64,000 nucleotides of DNA, from the NCBI RefSeq assembly GCF_025699295.1, contig NZ_JAILWB010000005.1, positions 229,265-293,264 of the forward strand. The letters run 5' to 3'. Positions 46,303-53,999 of this stretch are shown here, one piece after another. The position numbers and the translations under genes were made by a program. The DNA is from Hydrogenophaga sp. Lineage in GTDB: Bacteria; Pseudomonadota; Gammaproteobacteria; Burkholderiales; Burkholderiaceae_C. Within the stretch, counting starts at the first letter, position 1. Every line of letters begins with the position of its first letter. The notes beneath the pieces were generated by a model that saw only the letters and a program-made list of their open reading frames with translations, ran no database searches and was not told the origin of the DNA.

Positions 46303-46971
46303 TCAGATCAGGCCGATCCAGCAGGCACGCTGAACCGCTGCCAGTTTGTTGTCTGTTTGCAACTTTCCCATGGCGTTGGCGAGATGGTAGTTCACCGTGC
46401 GCTCGGAGCAGTCCATGCGCAGCGCGGTTTCGCGCGCGGTGAGGCCCTCGAACGCGAGGTTGAGGCTTTCGAGTTCACGCGGGCTCAGCCCCACGCGCTG
46501 CTCGGCAATCGTGCGCCGCAGCATCGGCCACACGTTGAACGCCGACCAGGCCAGCACCGCGGCCTCGGAACGGTCAGCGAACGCACGCGGGCTGAACATG
46601 AAGCACTCGAACGCACGGCCCGCCGGCAGGCTGAAAGCCACGCGCACCAGCGTCTGGTAGCCGTGCGCCAGCCAGAGGCGGCGCCAGCGGCTCGACTGTT
46701 CAAACGACGATTTCGAGATGTCCTGCCAGGCCACGAGCGGCGCGTCGCTGTCGCGCCAGCCCGCGCCAAAATCGCGGCTCTCGGCAAGTGCCTCCGCAGG
46801 GCCGAGCAGCCGCGGCGGGTGCACCGCGAGCACCTCGCGCTGGTCCCTGCCACCGGTGGGGTTGGGGCCGAGTACCAGCACGGCCTCGACACCCTGATCG
46901 CGCAGCGCGCACACCCAGTCAGCCAGAATGCCGTCCAGGCCCACACTGTCAAAGTTGACAGGCAGGGTCAT
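46303..46971 (-). CDS. LuxR-family regulator with autoinducer-binding-type domain (LuxR solo)
   Basis: A 222-residue protein. Residues 1-150 form an alpha/beta domain like the acyl-homoserine-lactone-binding domain of LuxR proteins (WRRLWLAHGYQTLVRVAFSLPAGRAFECFMF). Residues 160-222 are a LuxR helix-turn-helix: LSPRELESLNLAFEGLTARETALRMDCSERTVNYHLANAMGKLQ in outline; TVNYHL is typical of quorum-sensing members. No LuxI synthase is in the window. It is divergent from the CqsS-like kinase, and a perfect inverted repeat lies just before its start (46976-46992). ATG 46971 is chosen; GTG 46983 is in frame but would lie in that repeat. Confidence 0.85.
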   Translation of the reverse strand: MTLPVNFDSVGLDGILADWVCALRDQGVEAVLVLGPNPTGGRDQREVLAVHPPRLLGPAEALAESRDFGAGWRDSDAPLVAWQDISKSSFEQSSRWRRLWLAHGYQTLVRVAFSLPAGRAFECFMFSPRAFADRSEAAVLAWSAFNVWPMLRRTIAEQRVGLSPRELESLNLAFEGLTARETALRMDCSERTVNYHLANAMGKLQTDNKLAAVQRACWIGLI

Positions 46972-46975
46972 GGTT

Positions 46976-46992
46976 TGCAACACCCTGTTGCA
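46976..46992. promoter_or_regulatory. Perfect inverted repeat TGCAACA-CCC-TGTTGCA, probable operator
   Basis: Two 7-base arms around a 3-base centre, lying 4 bases upstream of the luxR ATG, and about 70 bases upstream of the kinase start on the other strand. It would overlap the regulator's ribosome site or promoter. It differs from the standard 20-base lux box. LuxR-type autoregulation or control of the island is the likely role, by inference. Confidence 0.55.
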
Positions 46993-47061
46993 TACACAAT
47001 GCCTGATGTCTCACGATGGGGGTTACGGGCAGGGGGTATTGGGCGATCGAAGGAGTGCATA

Positions 47062-48387
47062 TTGTCTTTGGACCGGTTGTGGATGCGCAGCGCCAAGGCC
47101 CGCTTGTGGCGATGGTTGCTGGACGAGGTCGTCCACGCGCCCGTGGAACCTATTTTGCACCCATCCCGCTACCGGTTGTTGTGGATCGGTGCCTTCACCT
47201 TTGTCGGTCACCTGCTGATTTATGGCATCTGGGGATATCTGGTCCCTCAGCCCTACGAGAACGTGTGGGCCCGTCTGGTCATGGCCTTCCTGGCATTGAT
47301 TTATGTGCTTCCCCGGATTTCACGAGACCCCTCGGCCAAGGAAAGCGGCCGGCTGTTCAGCCTGGCCACATGGATTCAACTGCCCTGGTTCTTCACCTGG
47401 ATGTACTGGATGAACGGCGGAAATGCCGTCTGGCTGGGCAGTGTCGCCGCCATGATCCTGATCTATTACCACGCCACAGACTGGCGCCTGGCCACGATCG
47501 GGCTGATCACCGGCGGCCTGGCCGGCTGGGGCAGCGCGGAGCTGTATGGCGCCGACATGCATGCGTTCGAGGAACCCATGGGCAATGTGGTGGTGATTGT
47601 CTTTGCGTGGCTCATGGGCTTGATGCTGGGCTTCTCCAGCGCCAATCTGCGCCGCGCCCGCCTGCTCAACACGCTGAGCACCATGGGTGTGATGGCACAC
47701 GAGCTGCGCACTCCCCTGGCCACGGTCAACCTGATGGGCGACGTGCTGCGCAACCTGGTGCAGCACGACGTGCCCGAGTCCAAGCGCAAGAAGCTCGACG
47801 AGCTGGCCACGCGCCTGCAAAACCTGGTGCGCAGCATGAACCGGCAGATCGACACGCAGATATCCAATGCGCAGCTCATGCGCCTGCCGCGCGAGCAGTC
47901 CGAAATCCTGGCGGCCGAACTGGTGCAGGAAGTGGTGAGCCAATACCCTTACCGGTCGTCGCGGGAACGCGACTGCGTGCAGGTGCACATCCAGACCGAC
48001 TTCTGCTTCACGGCATCGCGCCCGTTGTTCGCGCAGGTGCTCACCAACCTGATCAAGAACGCGCTGCACGCGCTCGCCGCTGCAAGCACCGCGCCCAGCC
48101 CCGGCGATCTGCGGGTGGATGTGGGCATACACCATGGCAAGGGCCGCATCGCGGTCTCCGACGACGGCATCGGCATCTCGCACGAGCAGCAGCAACGCAT
48201 CTTCGAGCCGTTTTTTTCGACCCAGACCGGTGCCGGCAACGGCCTGGGCCTGACGTTCTGCAAGAACGTGGTGGAAGCGGCCCAGGGTCGCCTCAGTGTG
48301 CACTCCCAGCCCGGCCTCGGCGCGGTCTTCATGATCGACCTGCCTCTCACCCCCCAGGCGACCACCGCACGGGCCACACCAGGCTGA
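47062..48387 (+). CDS. CqsS/LqsS-like quorum-sensing sensor histidine kinase
   Basis: A 441-residue membrane kinase with about six transmembrane segments in residues 35-195 and no large periplasmic domain. The sensor region shows VPQPYENVW and FFTWMYWMNGGNAVW, closely like the CAI-1 receptor CqsS of Vibrio. The kinase core has phospho-acceptor H213 (MAHELRTPLATV), N box LTNLIKNALHAL, DDGIGIS and GNGLGLTFCK. Unlike CqsS it ends after the ATPase domain, with no receiver. TTG 47062 has AGGAG at 47051-47055 and is preferred; ATG 47083 is possible. It is followed 7 bases later by a response regulator and by the autoinducer synthase, which fixes its role well. Confidence 0.88.
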   Translation: MSLDRLWMRSAKARLWRWLLDEVVHAPVEPILHPSRYRLLWIGAFTFVGHLLIYGIWGYLVPQPYENVWARLVMAFLALIYVLPRISRDPSAKESGRLFSLATWIQLPWFFTWMYWMNGGNAVWLGSVAAMILIYYHATDWRLATIGLITGGLAGWGSAELYGADMHAFEEPMGNVVVIVFAWLMGLMLGFSSANLRRARLLNTLSTMGVMAHELRTPLATVNLMGDVLRNLVQHDVPESKRKKLDELATRLQNLVRSMNRQIDTQISNAQLMRLPREQSEILAAELVQEVVSQYPYRSSRERDCVQVHIQTDFCFTASRPLFAQVLTNLIKNALHALAAASTAPSPGDLRVDVGIHHGKGRIAVSDDGIGISHEQQQRIFEPFFSTQTGAGNGLGLTFCKNVVEAAQGRLSVHSQPGLGAVFMIDLPLTPQATTARATPG

Positions 48388-48394
48388 CGACACC

Positions 48395-49381
48395 ATGGCT
48401 TTGACGATCTCCCTCTTCCACCGCCCTGGCGGCGTCCTGTTCCTGGATGACGACACCGACTACCTTGAAATGCTGGGCATGGTGATCCCCGCCCACTGGC
48501 AGGTCGAGCTCTACTCGCGCCCCTCGGGGTTTGCCGCCCGCATGCAGAACGAGCCCGCGCGCTGGGAAGCAGACGCCATGGCCCAATTGCAGATGATCGA
48601 GCGCTGGCGCCAGGGGCAGCCGCTGCTGCCACAGGTGCTGCGGTACTGGGCCATCAACGCCTCGCGCTATGAACTTGCGCAGACCTGCGTGGTGGACTAC
48701 GCGATGCCGGGCACCGACGGGCTCAAGGTGCTCAACACCTTGCTCGACTGGCCAGGGTCGCGTGTGCTGCTGACCGGGCAGGCCGACGAACAGATCGCCA
48801 TCCAGGCCTTCAACAACGGGCTGATCGACCAGTTCGTGCCCAAGCAGACAACCGACATCACGCGCCACCTGCTCGGCGTGCTGCGCAAGCTGGCGCAAAC
48901 GCCGCACCCGCGCCTCAACACCCTGTGGCGCGCCGCACTGCGACCTGCGCAGCAATCGATGCTGCAGATTCCTTCTGTGGCCAAGGCACTGCGCGCCTAC
49001 ACCGAGCAGCACTGGGTCGAGTACGTGGTGCTGGGCGAGCCTTTTGGCCTGGTGGGCCTGGACGCGCTGGGCAACTGCCACTGGTTGCAGCTGGAGTCCA
49101 CATCCAGCCTGCCCGATCTGGCCGAACTCGCGAGCTCGGCCGGCCTTGGCTTCGATGCGGTGCGCTCGGTGCGCGCCGGACAACGGCTCGCGGCCGTCGA
49201 ACTGCATCAGCAGATGGGGCTGAGTGGCGCGGTGCGCACCGCGCCCGCCTTCCCCGTGGGCGATGACGGCGTGCTGTCAGGCGCCGTGTTCACCCTGCAG
49301 GCCGCCGACCTGCCTCAGCCCATCTATGCCTACCGTCACTTCCTGGAGGCCCAGGGCGCGCGCGCGGTACACGACGACTGA
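48395..49381 (+). CDS. Response regulator with enlarged receiver domain and novel output (Lqs/Jqs-type)
   Basis: A 328-residue protein. The acidic pocket is D18-D20 in LFLDDDTDYLEM, the phospho-acceptor D101 in CVVDYAMPGTDGL, the switch Thr in VLLTGQADEQ, and the Lys in QFVPKQTTD. D101 lies about 80 residues after the pocket, where 40-45 is usual, so about 40 extra residues (about 45-92, rich in Q, R and W) are inserted in the receiver. The C-terminal 150 residues include a small alpha/beta part (EQHWVEYVVLGEPFGLVGLDALGNCHW) and no recognisable DNA-binding motif. It probably receives phosphate from the kinase just upstream. It converges on the synthase gene with 14 bases between. Confidence 0.82.
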   Translation: MALTISLFHRPGGVLFLDDDTDYLEMLGMVIPAHWQVELYSRPSGFAARMQNEPARWEADAMAQLQMIERWRQGQPLLPQVLRYWAINASRYELAQTCVVDYAMPGTDGLKVLNTLLDWPGSRVLLTGQADEQIAIQAFNNGLIDQFVPKQTTDITRHLLGVLRKLAQTPHPRLNTLWRAALRPAQQSMLQIPSVAKALRAYTEQHWVEYVVLGEPFGLVGLDALGNCHWLQLESTSSLPDLAELASSAGLGFDAVRSVRAGQRLAAVELHQQMGLSGAVRTAPAFPVGDDGVLSGAVFTLQAADLPQPIYAYRHFLEAQGARAVHDD

Positions 49382-49395
49382 GCGGCGACCGTGCA

Positions 49396-50640
49396 TTACA
49401 AGGTACCGGCCTGAGCGCGGGCGCGACGTGCCACCGGCCAGTCCCAGGGTTTGACGATGGGCGCGATCTCGGCCGCCACCGCCTCCAGGTGCGACAGCTC
49501 GGCCTCGGTCAGCGACGCGTTGAGCGTCAGCCGCACCAGCGCACGGTTCTTGCTGGTCGCGGGCGCACAGAAGATCGCCCCGAACACCCCCCGGGCTTCG
49601 AGTTCATCGCGCAGGCGCATCGTCTCCGGCTCGGTACCGGCCTCCAGCGCAATGATCTGCTCCGTGCCCTGGTGGATGGTGTAGCCCAGCCCGGTCAGGC
49701 TGTCGCGCACCCGGCTGGTGATGGCCTTGAGGCGGGCACGCTCGGCGTCGGCCTTCTGCAGCACGTCCACCGTGGCTTTGAGACCGGCTACCTCATGCGG
49801 CAGCAGGCAGGAACTGAAGATGTTGGGAAAGCTCGAACTCAGGATGTAGTAGCGCATGCTGGCCGGCGCAGTGAAGAAACCGGCACGCCCCGCGAGCGAC
49901 TTCGCCAGACTCGCGGAGATGAAGTGCACGCGCTCCGTGAGGCCCAGTTCGGCGCACAGGCCCGCACCGCCTGGCCCATGGGTGCCCAGCGAGTGCGACT
50001 CGTCGACCAGGATCATGCTGCCGTGTTTCTCCACGACTTCGAGAATCTCCTCCAGCGGGCACACCGATCCGGTGGTGCTGTAGACCGAGTCCACAACCAC
50101 CACGCCCGGTCCGTGCTTCGTCATCATCTTGTCCAGATGCACCGGATCGTTGTGGCGGAAAGCGTGGGCCGGTGCCCTTGCCGCGTGAGCCCCTTCCCAC
50201 AAGGAGGCATGTGCCTGGGTGTCGAGATACACGGGTGTGTGGGCGTCGGCAATCGACTGCAACAGGCCCACGTTGGCCGAATACCCCGACTGGCAGACGA
50301 AAGCGTCTTCCTTGCCGACCCAATCGGCCAGTGCCATCTCCAGCGCGCGCGTGGGGTGCTGCTGCAACAGGAACACGCCGGACTGCACCACAAACTCGCT
50401 GCCCTTCGTCAGGGCCTCGACCTGCGCGGCCACGATGTCGGGGTGACCGGTGACACTGAGGTAGTCGTTGCCATCGAGACGCACAGCGTTGGGACCCGGA
50501 GACGACCCATGAAGCACAAACTTGCCGCCCCAGGTGCCATCCCATCGCGGTTTGAAGTCCCGGTCGATGCGCTGGACCAGCGTCGCCGCGAGGGGCGGGT
50601 TCTTGAAAACGACATCTTGGGGCCGTTCCAGCGTTTCCAT
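49396..50640 (-). CDS. cqsA: Alpha-hydroxyketone autoinducer synthase (CqsA/LqsA family)
   Basis: A 414-residue PLP-dependent acyl-CoA transferase of the alpha-oxoamine synthase family. PLP sites are D213 and H216 in LVDESHSLGTHGPGG and Schiff-base K247 in FISASLAKSLAGRAGFF. Residues NDYLSVTGHPDIVAAQ, VVQSGVFLLQQHPTRALE and KEDAFVCQSGYSANVGLLQSI match CqsA and LqsA rather than KBL or BioF. CqsA joins a fatty acyl-CoA to an amino-acid-derived donor to give CAI-1-type signals. The kinase and regulator genes beside it confirm a quorum-sensing role. ATG 50640 has AGGAG before it. The acyl chain length preferred here is unknown. Confidence 0.92.
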   Translation of the reverse strand: METLERPQDVVFKNPPLAATLVQRIDRDFKPRWDGTWGGKFVLHGSSPGPNAVRLDGNDYLSVTGHPDIVAAQVEALTKGSEFVVQSGVFLLQQHPTRALEMALADWVGKEDAFVCQSGYSANVGLLQSIADAHTPVYLDTQAHASLWEGAHAARAPAHAFRHNDPVHLDKMMTKHGPGVVVVDSVYSTTGSVCPLEEILEVVEKHGSMILVDESHSLGTHGPGGAGLCAELGLTERVHFISASLAKSLAGRAGFFTAPASMRYYILSSSFPNIFSSCLLPHEVAGLKATVDVLQKADAERARLKAITSRVRDSLTGLGYTIHQGTEQIIALEAGTEPETMRLRDELEARGVFGAIFCAPATSKNRALVRLTLNASLTEAELSHLEAVAAEIAPIVKPWDWPVARRARAQAGTL

Positions 50641-50703
50641 GGAGTTCTCCTGTGCGGATGGAAAACCCCATTGAAAAAAGAAATCCGTGAAAAATCACAC
50701 AAA

Positions 50704-50723
50704 CCCTGTCAGGATTGACAGGG
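50704..50723. promoter_or_regulatory. Inverted repeat CCCTGTCA-GGAT-TGACAGGG between cqsA and the sulfur dioxygenase gene
   Basis: A perfect 8-base stem with a 4-base loop, 64 bases upstream of the cqsA start and 87 bases after the stop of the gene at 50810. On the minus strand it is followed by GTTTGTGTGATTTTT, so it may be a terminator for the upstream gene. Equally it may be an operator for cqsA. The sequence alone does not decide. Confidence 0.45.
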
Positions 50724-50809
50724 GTTGTGAGGCTTTCTACTCAAGTTTGCTGTCTTTTCGCCGACAGGCGGCGTTGCATCTGCGCAACTTGCGCTTGCGC
50801 GTCGCTGCG

Positions 50810-51934
50810 TCAGTTCTGGCGCCAGGGCAGCCCACGGTGCCGCCAGCCACCTTTGTGGCCCCGGTGGGCTTCGGCATCCGGGTCCCCCTCGAAGCCCTCC
50901 AGGATGTTGTAGGCCTCCAGCCCCAATTCGGTCGCGCGCCTCGCCGCAGCAATGGATCGCACGCCGCTGCGGCACAGCAGCACCAGTTTTCTGCCGGCTG
51001 CGGCGTCGCGAACCTGCTGGTCGAAAGTCGGGTTCATCGCCATGCCGGGCCATTGCTTCCAGGCCACCGGCACCGCCCCGGGAACGAAGCCGACCCACTC
51101 CCGCTCCGCGTCGGTGCGCACGTCCACCAGCACCGCCTCCCCGGTCTGCACCCACTTCCAGGCCAGCTCGGGCGACACGTCGCCGGCATAGCTGCCCTGG
51201 TGGGCACCCGATGCAGGTAGCGGTTGCATCTGCAAGGCACCGTCCACATCGTGTCGCAGGCCCGAACTCTGGTTGGCAGGCACCGCCTCGTCGATGCGCC
51301 GTGGCCGGGGCAGGTTCAGCGCACCCATCAGGGCCACGAACTCGGCCTCGGTCTTGCCGGCCACGCGGGCGTTGGCCGTTTTCTCCTGTCCGATGGTTGA
51401 ACTGCTGCGACCCTGGTAGTCGTGGCCAGGCCAGATCGTGGTGTCGTCCGGCAAGGCGAACAGCACCTGGGTGATGCTGCGGTACAGCGCTTCGGGGCTG
51501 CCCGACTGGAAATCCGTGCGACCGCAGCCATTGATCAGCAGCGTGTCACCCGTGAACACGTGGTCGCGCCAGACGAAGCTCATGCTGCCCGCTGTATGGC
51601 CGGGGGTGTGCAGCGCCTGAATCGTTTCGCCACCGAAGCGCAACGTGTCGCCGTGCTGCAGCTGCACGCCGGCCGTGCCGATGCCGCAGCCCACCGGCGC
51701 CGCGGTCTTCGCGCCGGCCAGCTCGGCCAGGCGGCCCGCGCTCGTGATGTGGTCGGCATGGGCGTGGGTTTCGATCGTCCAGGCCAGCTTCAGGCCGTAC
51801 TCCCGCAAGGTATCGAGATCACGCTCGATCTGCTCGTCGACCGGGTCGATGATGACGGCGTCGCGGCTGCCCTGGTCGAACAGGACATAGGTGTAGGTAC
51901 TGGAAGCGGGATCAAACAGCTGAATCGGTTTCAT
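50810..51934 (-). CDS. Metallo-beta-lactamase/rhodanese fusion (ETHE1-like persulfide dioxygenase)
   Basis: A 374-residue fusion. The N-terminal metallo-beta-lactamase domain has H57, H59, D61 and H62 in THAHADHITSAG, then HTPGHTAGSMSF, FTGDTLLINGCGRTDFQ and WPGHDYQGR, the pattern of ETHE1 persulfide dioxygenases. The C-terminal rhodanese domain (about 275-374) carries catalytic C321 in LLCRSGVRS. Such fusions oxidise glutathione persulfide to sulfite and move sulfur to an acceptor, in sulfide detoxification. ATG 51934 starts the conserved region. It is in the same direction as cqsA but probably separate from it. Confidence 0.9.
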   Translation of the reverse strand: MKPIQLFDPASSTYTYVLFDQGSRDAVIIDPVDEQIERDLDTLREYGLKLAWTIETHAHADHITSAGRLAELAGAKTAAPVGCGIGTAGVQLQHGDTLRFGGETIQALHTPGHTAGSMSFVWRDHVFTGDTLLINGCGRTDFQSGSPEALYRSITQVLFALPDDTTIWPGHDYQGRSSSTIGQEKTANARVAGKTEAEFVALMGALNLPRPRRIDEAVPANQSSGLRHDVDGALQMQPLPASGAHQGSYAGDVSPELAWKWVQTGEAVLVDVRTDAEREWVGFVPGAVPVAWKQWPGMAMNPTFDQQVRDAAAGRKLVLLCRSGVRSIAAARRATELGLEAYNILEGFEGDPDAEAHRGHKGGWRHRGLPWRQN

Positions 51935-52209
51935 GGGAACTCCAGACACCGCAGGCCAGTGCGCCAGCAGTTGCGACGATGTTAGCGGGCGCCTGCCGCT
52001 GGGCACCTTGCGCCGCAGACCAATTGAACCAATTACGGGGGCCGCACCGGCTCCTTCCGATACTGGAATTCAGTTTTCCATCGGTATCGCCGGCGTGCTG
52101 CCGGGTTAACCCGATCACATTGCAGACCTTCATGCGATACACCTTGAGGGTGCCCTCCAGGCCCGTTGCCGGGACCCCGCAGGCACCCATCAACTACAAC
52201 GGAGACATC

Positions 52210-53352
52210 ATGAGCATGCAATCACCATTGGTTGAGAAAAAGCCATCGCGTCGGAAGTTCCTCGGCGCTGCCGTGGCTGGAGCAACGGGTGCCACCCTGA
52301 CGGCGCCGATGATCGCGGTGGCGCAATCGCCCATCGTCATGAAGATGCAGGGCGCCTGGGGCGCCAAGGACATCTTCAACGAGATGGCGGAGGACTTCGT
52401 CAAGCGCGTCAACGAAATGGCAGGCGGTCGCCTGCGCATCGAGTACCTGACGGCCGGTGCCGTGGTCAAGCCCTTCGAGGTGACCGACGCCGTGAGCAAG
52501 GGCGTGCTCGACGCTGGCCACACTGTGGCGGTCTACTGGTACGGCAAGTCCAAGGTGGCCTCGCTGTTCGGATCGGGTCCCGTCACGGGCGCCAACGCCG
52601 AGCAGACCCTGGGCTGGATGATGCGCGGCGGCGGCTATGCCTTCTATGAAGAGCTGCTGAAGACGCTGGGTCTGAACATCAAGGGGTTCTTCGCCTTTCC
52701 CATGCCCACCCAGCCGCTGGGCTGGTTCAAGAAGGCCCCGCCGAGAACGGCAGCCGAACTCAAGGGATTCAAATACCGCACGGTGGGTCTGGCTGCCGAC
52801 CTGATGCAGGAACTGGGCATGAAGGTCACGCAGTTGCCGGGCGGCGAGATCGTGCCGGCCATGGAGCGTGGCGTGATCGATGCCTTCGAGTTCAACAACC
52901 CGACGTCGGACAGCCGCTTCGGCGCGCAGGACGTGGCGAAGTTCTACGCCATGGGCTCCTATCACCAGGCCATGGAGTTCTTTGAAATCATCTTCAACCG
53001 GGACAAGTACAACGCGCTGCCAGCCGATCTGAAGGCCATCATCCAGTACGCCACGGAAGCCGTCTCCTCGGCCAACACCTGGTCCGCGCAGGACAACTAT
53101 TCGAAGGACCTGCAAAAGCTCATCACCAAGGACGGCGTGAAGGTCTCGCGCACGTCCAAGGCGGTGTTCCAGGCGCAGATCCAGGCCTGGGACAAAGTGG
53201 TGGCCCGGCTGGAAGCAGAGGACCCGTTCTTCAAGAAGGTGCTCGCCTCGCAGAAGGACTGGGCGCGCCGCGTCGCCTACTACAGCTTCTTCAACGATGC
53301 GGACTACCGGACCGCCTACGAACACGTGTTCAAGACCAAGCTGCCCGCCTGA
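52210..53352 (+). CDS. TRAP transporter solute-binding protein (DctP family)
   Basis: A 380-residue periplasmic receptor. The N terminus is a Tat signal (SRRKFLGAAVAGATGATLTA), cleaved near AVAQ. The DctP fold shows KMQGAWGAKDIFNEMAEDFVKRVNEM, KGFKYRTVGLAADLMQELG, LPGGEIVPAMERGVIDAFEF and YHQAMEFFEIIFN, the type with a conserved Arg for a carboxylate ligand. GGAG at 52201 sets the ATG at 52210. The 275-base leader has no gene. A terminator follows (53369-53403) before the permease genes. The adjoining amidase suggests an acid or amide substrate; unproven. Confidence 0.9.
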   Translation: MSMQSPLVEKKPSRRKFLGAAVAGATGATLTAPMIAVAQSPIVMKMQGAWGAKDIFNEMAEDFVKRVNEMAGGRLRIEYLTAGAVVKPFEVTDAVSKGVLDAGHTVAVYWYGKSKVASLFGSGPVTGANAEQTLGWMMRGGGYAFYEELLKTLGLNIKGFFAFPMPTQPLGWFKKAPPRTAAELKGFKYRTVGLAADLMQELGMKVTQLPGGEIVPAMERGVIDAFEFNNPTSDSRFGAQDVAKFYAMGSYHQAMEFFEIIFNRDKYNALPADLKAIIQYATEAVSSANTWSAQDNYSKDLQKLITKDGVKVSRTSKAVFQAQIQAWDKVVARLEAEDPFFKKVLASQKDWARRVAYYSFFNDADYRTAYEHVFKTKLPA

Positions 53353-53368
53353 GGTCGCAGTGTCCATC

Positions 53369-53403
53369 GGTCGCTGCCGACTGCCGGCGGCGGCCTTTTT
53401 TTT
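53369..53403 (+). terminator. Rho-independent terminator between TRAP receptor and permeases
   Basis: GGTCGCTGCC (53369-53378) pairs with GGCGGCGGCC (53386-53395), giving 10 base pairs with two G-U wobbles and a 7-base loop, followed by eight T. It ends 14 bases before the small permease start. Partial read-through would give more receptor than permease. Confidence 0.88.
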
Positions 53404-53417
53404 ATCCGCGGGGCACC

Positions 53418-53999
53418 ATGCTCAAATTCATCAAAGTGATCGACGCCCTGTCCGAAGCCATCGGACAGACCTTCGGCTGGACCGTTCTTGTCCTGACGGC
53501 GGGGACATGCTACGAAGTATTCCGCAGGTATGTGCTCAACGACCCCACGGACTGGGCGTTCGACATGAGCTACATCCTGTATGGCGCGCTGTTCCTCATG
53601 TCGGGGGCCTACGCCCTTTCCAAGGGCGCCCATGTCAGGGGCGACTTCATCTACCGGAAGTGGAGCCCGAGGACCCAGGCCAAGGTGGACCTGGTGCTTT
53701 ACTTCATCTTTTACTTCCCAGGTGTTCTGGCCCTGGTTCTCTCCGGCTTCTTCTACGGCATGGACGCAGCGCGCATTGGCGAGGTCAGCGTCAACAGCCC
53801 CGTGGGTGTCCCGATCTGGCCCCTGAAGCTGATCATCTTCGTCGCTGGTATCACTCTGGTGCTTCAGGGCCTGGCGGAGGTCTGCCGATGCATCATCTGC
53901 ATACGGTCCGGGCAGTGGCCGCCCCGCAGTGTTGACGTGGTTGAACTGGAGGTGAGTCTGCGGCAGCAATACGGCAACAAGGAGGGCCAGGCATCATGA
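53418..53999 (+). CDS. TRAP transporter small permease (DctQ family)
   Basis: A 193-residue inner-membrane protein with four hydrophobic segments (FGWTVLVLTAGTCYEVF, MSYILYGALFLMSGAYAL, VLYFIFYFPGVLALVLSGFFYG, LKLIIFVAGITLVLQGLAEV). The DctQ hallmark HVRGDFIYRKWSPRTQAKVDL is present. It lies 65 bases after the receptor gene, past a terminator, and overlaps the large permease by 4 bases. A cytoplasmic C-terminal tail of about 35 residues is somewhat long. Confidence 0.9.
   Translation: MLKFIKVIDALSEAIGQTFGWTVLVLTAGTCYEVFRRYVLNDPTDWAFDMSYILYGALFLMSGAYALSKGAHVRGDFIYRKWSPRTQAKVDLVLYFIFYFPGVLALVLSGFFYGMDAARIGEVSVNSPVGVPIWPLKLIIFVAGITLVLQGLAEVCRCIICIRSGQWPPRSVDVVELEVSLRQQYGNKEGQAS

Noticed and set aside
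46303..46971. A classic LuxI/LuxR acyl-homoserine lactone system
   Set aside because: There is a LuxR-type protein but no LuxI homologue anywhere in the window. The synthase present is of the CqsA type.
45994..47061. Extension of the CqsS-like kinase reading frame upstream through the coaX and luxR region
   Set aside because: The added residues lack any domain and run antisense to two good genes. AGGAG at 47051-47055 places the start at 47062.
52058..52089. Spaced inverted repeat CGATAC-N20-GTATCG upstream of the TRAP receptor
   Set aside because: Six-base arms with a 20-base gap are expected by chance in a leader of this length. Nothing else supports an operator.
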